Source: Antarcticimicrobium sp033791545 (GTDB taxonomy: Bacteria > Pseudomonadota > Alphaproteobacteria > Rhodobacterales > Rhodobacteraceae). Taken from it: a stretch of DNA of 64,000 nt. The notes beneath the pieces were generated by a model. That model worked only from the letters and a program-made list of their open reading frames with translations, did no database searches and had not been told where the DNA came from. The position numbers and the translations under genes are program-made. Positions within the stretch are counted from its first letter, which is position 1; every line of letters begins with the position of its first letter. Location: positions 28,299 to 92,298 of the forward strand of contig JASJGL010000020.1 of assembly GCA_033791545.1 (NCBI GenBank). The letters run 5' to 3'. Positions 57,881 to 64,000 of this stretch are shown here, piece by piece.

Positions 57881-59410
57881 ATGACCAACCTCAACAGACG
57901 CGACATCCTTCAACTCCTCGGTATCGGGGTGGCGGGGGCGGCCTTGCCGGGGTCTGCCGTTCTGGCCCAGGCCGGGCGGGATATGGTGACCATCGCCTGG
58001 CCTTCGGACGTGCCGTCCTGGGATCCGAACCAGCGGTTCTCACCCGATGCGCAGTCGCTGTTCAAGCTGGTCTTTGACCAGCCGGTCGGACAGAATCCGG
58101 ATCTGTCGTTGACCCCGAGCCTGATGACGGAATGGTCGCTGGCCGAGGATGGTTTGTCGCTGAGTTTCACGCTGCGCGACGATGTGACATTCCACAATGG
58201 CGCACCGATGACCGCCGAGGATGTGCGCTATACTTTCTATGAGCGGATCAAGGCCGGTCATAAACTCGATATCGCCAACAGCTGGCGCCATGTTACGGAT
58301 ATCGAGGTGATCTCGCCAACGTCGGGCGTGTTCCGCTTTGGCAGTCCGGCACCGACCGCGCCGCAATGGCTGGCCTTCATGGGCAGCTATGTGGTGCCCA
58401 AGGCCTATATGGAAGAGGTTGGCGTAGACGGGTTCCGCGACGCCCCCATCGGTACCGGTCCCTACAAGCTGGTCGATTACCAGATGAATTCCCGTCTCGT
58501 GTTCGAGCGGAACGAGAATTACTGGGGTGGCGTGCCCGAGATCAAGACGATCACCGTCGATGTGATCAAGGATACCTCGGCCCGCGTTGCGGCGGTGCAG
58601 TCCGGGCAGGCCGACCTGACCATCAACATCCCCGTCCGTGAAACCCAGCGTCTGGACAAGACCGAGGGGCTGACCGGCGAAATCAACGCGATCACCCGGG
58701 TGATCCTGCTGCAGATGCGCCACGACGGCGAGTTTGCAGAGCAAAAGCTGCGCTTGGCCGCGCATCACGCCATCGACAAGGCCGCGATTTCCAAGGCCTT
58801 CTACGGTGGCGCGGCGGTGCCGTTGTCGGTGGTCTCGCCTCCGGGCACGCCGGGCTATGTCGAGGGCTATGAATTCGCCTATGATCCCGAGAAATCCAAG
58901 GAATTGCTGGCGGAGGCCGGATTCTCGGCTGACAATCCGGCAAAGTTCAAGATGGCCGCGACCAATGGCCATTTCCCCTCCGACTACGACATTGCCCGCG
59001 CGCTTTTGCAAATGTGGAAGAAGGTCGGGATCGAGGTCGAACTCGAGGTGATCGAATACGCCAAGTATTTCGAGCTGAACCGCGGCCACAAGCTGCCCGC
59101 GGCCACGCTTTATTCCTGGGACAATGCGACCGGCGATCCCGAGATCTTTGCCGGGTATCTGCTGAACCCCAAGATGCCGTTCTCGTCCTGGAAGGCCGAG
59201 AAGCCGGGCGACGAGGTGCTGCGCCTGTTCGGCGAGCCGGATTACGCCAAACGCATCGCCGGCTATCAGGCGCTGAACCGTGAGGCGACCGAGATGGGCG
59301 CGACCATTCCGCTGCTGCAAAGCGTGCAGACCTTGGTGCGCAAATCCGATCTGGACTATCGCCTCTATCGCAACGGCTGGGTGCTGGGAAATTCGATGAA
59401 ATGGGGCTGA
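57881..59410 (+). CDS. ABC transporter substrate-binding protein, family 5 (Dpp/Opp type)
   Basis: A 509-residue SBP_bac_5 protein. A Tat-type signal (MTNLNRRDILQLLGIGVAG...AVLAQA) precedes VTIAWPSDVPSWDPNQ. Family markers include LAEDGLSLSFTLRDDVTFHNGAPMTAEDVRYT, GTGPYKLVDYQMNSRLVFERNENYWGG and LRLAAHHAIDKAAIS. Ligands of relatives include peptides, nickel, sugars and opines; the ligand here is not predictable. AGGGAGAT precedes the ATG. An intrinsic terminator lies just downstream. Confidence 0.94.
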   Translation: MTNLNRRDILQLLGIGVAGAALPGSAVLAQAGRDMVTIAWPSDVPSWDPNQRFSPDAQSLFKLVFDQPVGQNPDLSLTPSLMTEWSLAEDGLSLSFTLRDDVTFHNGAPMTAEDVRYTFYERIKAGHKLDIANSWRHVTDIEVISPTSGVFRFGSPAPTAPQWLAFMGSYVVPKAYMEEVGVDGFRDAPIGTGPYKLVDYQMNSRLVFERNENYWGGVPEIKTITVDVIKDTSARVAAVQSGQADLTINIPVRETQRLDKTEGLTGEINAITRVILLQMRHDGEFAEQKLRLAAHHAIDKAAISKAFYGGAAVPLSVVSPPGTPGYVEGYEFAYDPEKSKELLAEAGFSADNPAKFKMAATNGHFPSDYDIARALLQMWKKVGIEVELEVIEYAKYFELNRGHKLPAATLYSWDNATGDPEIFAGYLLNPKMPFSSWKAEKPGDEVLRLFGEPDYAKRIAGYQALNREATEMGATIPLLQSVQTLVRKSDLDYRLYRNGWVLGNSMKWG

Positions 59411-59429
59411 TCACCCAGCCCTGAAACGC

Positions 59430-59462
59430 GGGTCCGATCCTTGTCGGGGTCGGACCCTTTTT
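59430..59462 (+). terminator. Intrinsic terminator/attenuator between binding protein and permease genes
   Basis: GGGTCCGA (59430-59437) pairs with TCGGACCC (59450-59457), 12-nt loop, followed by TTTTT (59458-59462). It sits between the binding-protein and dppB-like genes of one operon, so it should stop most transcripts and let a minority read into the permeases. Confidence 0.85.
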
Positions 59463-59487
59463 CCCTTTCTTTCACCGGAGACCCCGC

Positions 59488-60507
59488 ATGTCCGGACCTG
59501 TCGTGAAGCTGCTGATGCGGCGGCTTCTCACCGTCATTCCCACGCTGATTCTGGTGTCGTTGCTGCTGTTTTGCGTGCTGCGGCTGCTGCCGGTGGACGT
59601 GGCGGCGATGTCGCTGCCGCCCAATGCCACCAATGACGAGATCGCGGCCATGCGGATCGAGATGGGGTTGGATCTGCCACTGATCCAGCAATACGGCATC
59701 TGGTTCGGCGATATGATCCGGGGCGATTTCGGCACCTCGATCCATTTCCGCACCGCCGTGTCCACCCTGGTGCTGGACACGCTGCCAGCGACGATCGAAC
59801 TGGCGCTGATGGCGATGGGGTTTGCCACCGTCTTCGGCGTGCTTGGCGGGCTCTGGTTGTTCTACGCCCGTGGCGGCGCGGTCGAGGTGGGGCTGGATCT
59901 GGGCTCGGTGGCGCTGCTGTCGATCCCGGAATTTCTCTGGGCCCTGTTCTTCATGCTGCTGTTCGGCGTCTCGCTGGACCTGCTGCCCTTTATCGGGCGG
60001 TTGGGATCGGGGGTCGCGCGGCCTGAGACGATCACCGGCTTCCTGCTGATCGACAGCTTGCTGTCGGGCAACATGGCGACCTTTATGGATGCGTTGCGGC
60101 ACATGATCCTGCCTTCGGCGGCGCTGGGCCTTTCCGCCGCACCCCCGATCATGCGCATCCTGCGTTCCAGCCTGATGGACGTCTATCAGGAGGATTACAT
60201 TCATCAGGCCCGCCAGCGCGGGATCTCAGAAGGCCGCATCCTGATCCGTCATGCATTGAAAAACGCCTTTCTACCCACGCTCAGCCTGATGGGGGTGCAG
60301 TTCGGGTTCCTGTTCGGCGGCACATTGCTGGTCGAGATCATCTTTTCCTATCCCGGCATGGGCAATCTTATGGTGGATGCGATCCGCAACGCCGATCTGC
60401 CGATCATCCAGACCGTCGGGCTGACCTATTGCGTGATGGTGCTGCTGATCAGCATCGTGGTGGACGTGCTTTATCTTGTGCTGAACCCGAAACTGAGGGA
60501 GGCGTGA
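59488..60507 (+). CDS. ABC transporter permease, DppB type
   Basis: A 339-residue inner-membrane permease with about six helices. KLLMRRLLTVIPTLILVSLLLFCVLRLLPVD is the DppB N-terminus. The coupling loop is DYIHQARQRGISEGRILIRHALKNAFLPTLSLMGVQFG, and VEIIFSYPGMGNLMVDAIRNADLPIIQ is typical of the family. GGAG precedes the ATG. A 2-nt gap separates it from the next permease. Confidence 0.95.
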   Translation: MSGPVVKLLMRRLLTVIPTLILVSLLLFCVLRLLPVDVAAMSLPPNATNDEIAAMRIEMGLDLPLIQQYGIWFGDMIRGDFGTSIHFRTAVSTLVLDTLPATIELALMAMGFATVFGVLGGLWLFYARGGAVEVGLDLGSVALLSIPEFLWALFFMLLFGVSLDLLPFIGRLGSGVARPETITGFLLIDSLLSGNMATFMDALRHMILPSAALGLSAAPPIMRILRSSLMDVYQEDYIHQARQRGISEGRILIRHALKNAFLPTLSLMGVQFGFLFGGTLLVEIIFSYPGMGNLMVDAIRNADLPIIQTVGLTYCVMVLLISIVVDVLYLVLNPKLREA

Positions 60508-60509
60508 GC

Positions 60510-61367
60510 ATGGCGCAACGTTTTAACTGGCTGCGCTCTGGCCGCGTCATCACCGGGCTGGTGATCGTCACCGGATTGATCCTCTGCGCGATCTTCGCGC
60601 CGCTGCTGGCGCCCAATGATCCGACCGAGCAGGATATTCTGGCGATTCTGGTGCCGCCGGTCTGGCTGCCGGGCGGCGACTGGGCCTTTCCCTTTGGCAC
60701 CGATAGTCTTGGCCGCTGTGTCCTGTCGCGGCTGATCTTTGGCTCGCGTATCGCGCTGACGGTTGCGGTCTTCGGGGCGCTTGGGGCGATGGTTCTGGGC
60801 TCGATCCTTGCGCATATTGCCGGCTATTTCGGCGGTTGGGTCGATTGGGTGATCGGCCGCGTGGTCGAGATCTGGTTGTCCTTTCCGCCGGTGATCTTGT
60901 CGCTGATCCTGATGGTGGGTCTGGGCGCCGGGCTGCAGAATGTCATCCTTGCCATCATTCTGGTGGACTGGACCCGGTTCTGCCGGGTGCTGCGCAGCGA
61001 TGTGATGGTGGTGGCGCAGCGCGACTATGTGGCGGCGGCGCGGCTGTTGGGCTTTTCCCACTGGCGCACCATCACGCGGGAGATCCTGCCTGCCACCCTG
61101 CCGCTGCTGATCACGCTGATGAGCCTTGAAATGGGCGTTGCCGTGGTGGTCGAGGCGATCCTTTCGTTCGTCGGGATGAGCGTGGGTGCCGAGGTTCCGG
61201 CCTGGGGCCAGATGATCGCGGATGCGCGGGCCGACATCTATTCGGCACCCTGGGTGCTGGTCCTGCCGATCCTCGCGATCTTCGTGACGGTGTTCGGCTT
61301 CAACATTCTGGGCGACGGGTTGCGCCGGACGCTCGACACCAGATTGACCCAGACGGAGCGCGCGTAA
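60510..61367 (+). CDS. ABC transporter permease, DppC type
   Basis: A 285-residue permease: FAPLLAPNDPTEQDILAILVPP, FPFGTDSLGRCVLSRLIFGSRIALTVAVFG and the coupling loop RDYVAAARLLGFSHWRTITREILPATLP are DppC hallmarks. The ATG at 60510 overlaps nothing but sits 2 nt after the dppB-like stop; longer open frames upstream belong to another frame. Confidence 0.95.
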   Translation: MAQRFNWLRSGRVITGLVIVTGLILCAIFAPLLAPNDPTEQDILAILVPPVWLPGGDWAFPFGTDSLGRCVLSRLIFGSRIALTVAVFGALGAMVLGSILAHIAGYFGGWVDWVIGRVVEIWLSFPPVILSLILMVGLGAGLQNVILAIILVDWTRFCRVLRSDVMVVAQRDYVAAARLLGFSHWRTITREILPATLPLLITLMSLEMGVAVVVEAILSFVGMSVGAEVPAWGQMIADARADIYSAPWVLVLPILAIFVTVFGFNILGDGLRRTLDTRLTQTERA

Positions 61368-61368
61368 G

Positions 61369-63198
61369 ATGGCCCTTCTCGATGTAAAACAGCTGACCGT
61401 CAGCTTGACCTCCAAGACCTCGACGCTTGATGCGGTGAGCGAGCTTACCTTTCAGCTGCAGCCGGGCAAGACGGTGGGGTTGGTGGGTGAATCCGGCGCC
61501 GGAAAGTCGATGATCGGGCGCACCATTGCCCAGCTGTTGCCGCCCGGCTTTGCCGTGACCGGCGGCGAATTGCTGTTCGATGGCGAGGATCTGGTGAGCA
61601 TGGCTCCCGAACGGCGCCGCGCGCTGTTGGGGCGCGACATCGCCTTTATTCCGCAGGAGCCGCTGTCGGCGCTGAACCCGGTGCTGACCATCGGCCAGCA
61701 GTTTCGCGAACATCTGGAGCATATCGGCAAGGGCGGGGCGGGCTGGAAGGACCGCGCGGCGGCCGAGTTGGAGGCGGTGCATCTGAATGAGCCGCGCGCG
61801 TTGCTCAACCGCTATCCGCATCAGCTGTCGGGGGGCATGTGCCAGCGGGTGCTGATCGCCATGGCCTTTGCCAGCCGTCCGCGCCTGTTGATCGCGGACG
61901 AGCCGACCACCGCGCTTGACGTTTCGGTGCAGGCGCGCATCGTGCGGCTGATCGGCGAGATGCAAAAGCGCGACGGCACGGCGGTGATCTTCATCACCCA
62001 CGACCTGCGGCTGGCGGCCGAGATTTGCGACGATGTGATCGTGCTCTATGCCGGGCGGCAGGCGGAATATGGTCCGGCAGAGGTGCTGTTTCGCGCGCCC
62101 GCCCACCCCTATACCCGCTGTCTGGAATTGGCGGTGCCGGATGTGACCGGCGATCCGCGCGGGCTTTATCTGCTGCCCGAAAGGATGCCGGGGCTGAAGG
62201 CGATCGCTGAGCTGAAGGGCTGTCGTTTCGCCACCCGCTGCCCGTTGGCGGACGACACCTGCCATATGCAAGAACCGGATCTGGCAGAGGTCGCACCGGG
62301 CCATGTTTCGGCCTGCTGGAAAAGCTTCGCCACCGAGGGGATCACGCCACCACCCGCGCCCGCCGCCGCGGCCCGGGGCAGCGAAAAGATCCTTGAGGCG
62401 CGCGGGCTGAGCAAAAGCTTTGTCACCAATTGGCGGCTGTTTGGCGGGGCGTCGCATTTTCACGCGTTGAAGGCCGCCGATTTCATCGTGCGCGATGCCG
62501 AATTCGTCGGCGTCGTTGGCGAAAGCGGTAGCGGCAAAAGCACCTTGGCCCGGACCTTGATCGGGCTGGAAACCCCGACCTCCGGCACGCTGCAACTGCT
62601 GGGGCGCGACATCATCGGAACCGATGGCGGCACCCGGGACTGGCGGCAGAAACAGATGCAGATCGTGTTTCAGGATCCGCAATCGGCGCTGAACCCGCGC
62701 CGCAAGGTGGGCAGCATCGTCGCGCAGGCGCTGGAGGTCGGCGGCCCGAGCCTGTCGGCCGAGGCGCTGGAGGTGCGGATCCGCGACTTGCTGTCTGACA
62801 CCGGATTGTCGCAGGAGATGGCGGCACGCTATCCCTCACAACTTTCGGGCGGGCAGAAACAGCGGGTCAACATTGCCCGCGCGCTGTGTCGTCTGCCACG
62901 CCTGCTGATCGCGGACGAAATCGCTTCGGGGCTTGATGTCTCGGTGCAGGCGCAGCTTCTGAACCTGTTGCTGCGTCTGCGCGAAGAGCTGGGGTTCTCC
63001 ATGCTGTTCATCTCGCATGATCTCGCGGTGGTGCGGTACCTTTGCGACCGGGTGCTGGTGATGTCGAAGGGCGAGATCGTCGAGCATGGCGAGACCGAGG
63101 TGGTGTTCTCCGATCCGCAGCACCCCTATACCCGCAGCCTGCTGGCCGCCGTGCCGAAAGGCGTTCGCGTGCCGCAGGTTGAGGAGCTGAGCGCATGA
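61369..63198 (+). CDS. Fused double ABC ATPase, DppD-DppF type
   Basis: A 609-residue protein carrying both ATPases of a Dpp/Gsi-type importer. Domain 1: Walker A GESGAGKSMIGR (about 40), signature LSGGMCQRVLIAM, Walker B LLIADEPTTALD. It is followed by an oligopeptide HPY region with Cys residues GCRFATRCPLADDTC..C (about 281-320), as in DppD. Domain 2: Walker A GESGSGKSTLAR (about 384), signature LSGGQKQRVNIAR, Walker B LLIADEIASGLD. Domain 2 ends in a short HPYTRSLL tail without the Cys motif. Starts 1 nt after the permease stop. Confidence 0.95.
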   Translation: MALLDVKQLTVSLTSKTSTLDAVSELTFQLQPGKTVGLVGESGAGKSMIGRTIAQLLPPGFAVTGGELLFDGEDLVSMAPERRRALLGRDIAFIPQEPLSALNPVLTIGQQFREHLEHIGKGGAGWKDRAAAELEAVHLNEPRALLNRYPHQLSGGMCQRVLIAMAFASRPRLLIADEPTTALDVSVQARIVRLIGEMQKRDGTAVIFITHDLRLAAEICDDVIVLYAGRQAEYGPAEVLFRAPAHPYTRCLELAVPDVTGDPRGLYLLPERMPGLKAIAELKGCRFATRCPLADDTCHMQEPDLAEVAPGHVSACWKSFATEGITPPPAPAAAARGSEKILEARGLSKSFVTNWRLFGGASHFHALKAADFIVRDAEFVGVVGESGSGKSTLARTLIGLETPTSGTLQLLGRDIIGTDGGTRDWRQKQMQIVFQDPQSALNPRRKVGSIVAQALEVGGPSLSAEALEVRIRDLLSDTGLSQEMAARYPSQLSGGQKQRVNIARALCRLPRLLIADEIASGLDVSVQAQLLNLLLRLREELGFSMLFISHDLAVVRYLCDRVLVMSKGEIVEHGETEVVFSDPQHPYTRSLLAAVPKGVRVPQVEELSA

Positions 63199-64000
63199 AG
63201 GCAGTGCAATATGCCTGCCACGGCGGGCCGGAGGTGTTGGAATTGGTGGATGTGCCGCGCCCCACCTGCGGGCCGGGAGAGATCCGCGTCGCGATGCGCG
63301 CGGTCAGTGCAAATCCGGTGGATGGCAAGCTTCGCGGCGGCGCCTTGGGCGCGGTGGCCGGGGGCGGCGATCTGCCCGCTGGCACCGGGCGCGACGGGGC
63401 CGGTTACGTGCAGGAGGTCGGCGCCGGGGTCGATCCGGCATGGCTGGGCCGTCTCGTCTGCCTGCTGAGCGCGCGTGGGCAGGCGGCCTGGGCGGAGGAG
63501 GTGGTGGTGCCTGTCTCCTGTGCTGCTTTGGTGCCGGAACGCGTTGATCCAAATACCGCCGCCGCGCTGCCGCTGGCGGGGATCTGCGCGTGGCGCGCGC
63601 TGGTCGATGTGGCGGATGTTCGCCCCGGGCAGCGCGTGTTGATCCACGCCGGGGCCGGGGGCGTGGGACATCTGGCGGTGCAGCTTGCCCGCGCGCGCGG
63701 GGCCGAGGTTTTCGCCACCTGTTCGGCGGCCAACCGTGATTTTGTGCGTGATCTCGGGGCGCATCACGTCGTGGCCTATGACGAGGCCGATTTCTCCGCC
63801 GAGCTTTCCGGCCTCGATGTGGTCTATGATCTGGTGGGCGGCGCGGTGCATCTGGCCAGCGCAAATGTGCTGCGCCCGGACGGGATGCTGGCCTATCTCA
63901 ACGCCGTGCCGTTCGAAGCCTCAGCCCTGCGGAGCGATATCCGGCACGCGTTGGTGCAGATCGCTCCCGATCCTGTCGCGATGTCCGCCATGCTTGAAAT
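63195..64000 (+). CDS. NADPH:quinone-oxidoreductase-like protein (MDR family), cut by window edge
   Basis: 268 codons are visible. MKAVQYACHGGPEVLELVDVPRP begins the GroES-like domain of medium-chain dehydrogenase/reductases, and the NAD(P)-binding domain contains VLIHAGAGGVGHLAVQLARARGAEV. The zinc-binding cysteines of alcohol dehydrogenases are absent, as in QorA-type quinone reductases. Overlaps the transporter stop by 4 nt (ATGA), so it belongs to the same operon. The C-terminus is outside the window. Confidence 0.9.
   Translation, partial: MKAVQYACHGGPEVLELVDVPRPTCGPGEIRVAMRAVSANPVDGKLRGGALGAVAGGGDLPAGTGRDGAGYVQEVGAGVDPAWLGRLVCLLSARGQAAWAEEVVVPVSCAALVPERVDPNTAAALPLAGICAWRALVDVADVRPGQRVLIHAGAGGVGHLAVQLARARGAEVFATCSAANRDFVRDLGAHHVVAYDEADFSAELSGLDVVYDLVGGAVHLASANVLRPDGMLAYLNAVPFEASALRSDIRHALVQIAPDPVAMSAMLE

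Overview
The window is GC-rich, densely packed chromosomal DNA from an alphaproteobacterium, most likely Rhodobacteraceae (Roseobacter group). This rests on gene content and style: short cysteine-rich DUF6455-type proteins, DUF1467 beside methylmalonyl-CoA epimerase, class I lysyl-tRNA synthetase, AspRS with a non-discriminating signature, and many ATGA start/stop overlaps. I saw no tRNA, rRNA, CRISPR array, insertion sequence or phage gene. The genus is not resolved.

Positions 1-15,000 are mostly core and housekeeping genes. They include a CFA synthase cut by the window edge, aspS, a DUF1800/DUF1501 secreted-protein pair, a lone receiver protein, methylmalonyl-CoA epimerase, EI24 and nitroreductase genes, and small lipoprotein, DUF167, M48 and IMPACT genes. 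Three tandem DUF6455 paralogues, rimO and an AsmA-like gene follow. Positions 15,100-19,900 hold a reverse-strand capsule/KDO operon (kpsT-kpsE-kdsA-phosphomannomutase) with no kpsM in the window. Positions 20,000-31,000 carry a UDG-family gene, sseB-like, terB-like, lysK, CHAD, a large beta-helix GH28/pectate-lyase-like protein, a HugZ-like protein, a putative outer-membrane protein, an orphan ParA, an ABM monooxygenase, a universal stress protein and a periplasmic rhodanese.

Positions 31,200-55,300 form a catabolic region of two long reverse-strand operons, each with its own branched-chain-amino-acid-type (LIV) ABC importer. The first (42,006 down to 31,231) has 12 genes: coxG, the three subunits of a molybdenum hydroxylase, an importer, a YciI protein, a cupin and a flavin monooxygenase. 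It faces a TetR gene, and a 21-bp near-perfect inverted repeat lies between them. The second (52,996 down to 44,899) has 9 genes: an N-formylglutamate-amidohydrolase-like protein, an isochorismatase-like cysteine hydrolase, an M20 deacylase, an importer and an alpha/beta hydrolase. It faces an RpiR regulator translationally coupled to a glutamine-synthetase-like ligase. A CoA-transferase gene lies between the two operons. Together they suggest uptake, hydroxylation, ring opening and amide hydrolysis of one or more nitrogen-containing organic compounds. No substrate can be named from the sequence.

Positions 55,400-64,000 hold a GntR regulator with an HpaI-type aldolase, an unrecognised two-part EthD-like protein, and a Dpp-type peptide/solute importer (binding protein, two permeases, fused double ATPase). 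A quinone-oxidoreductase gene runs off the window.

The intergenic DNA is unusually informative. It contains several perfect palindromes, two 20-21 bp tandem duplications placed directly before ribosome-binding sites, and a 13-bp degenerate tandem array upstream of the universal stress gene.
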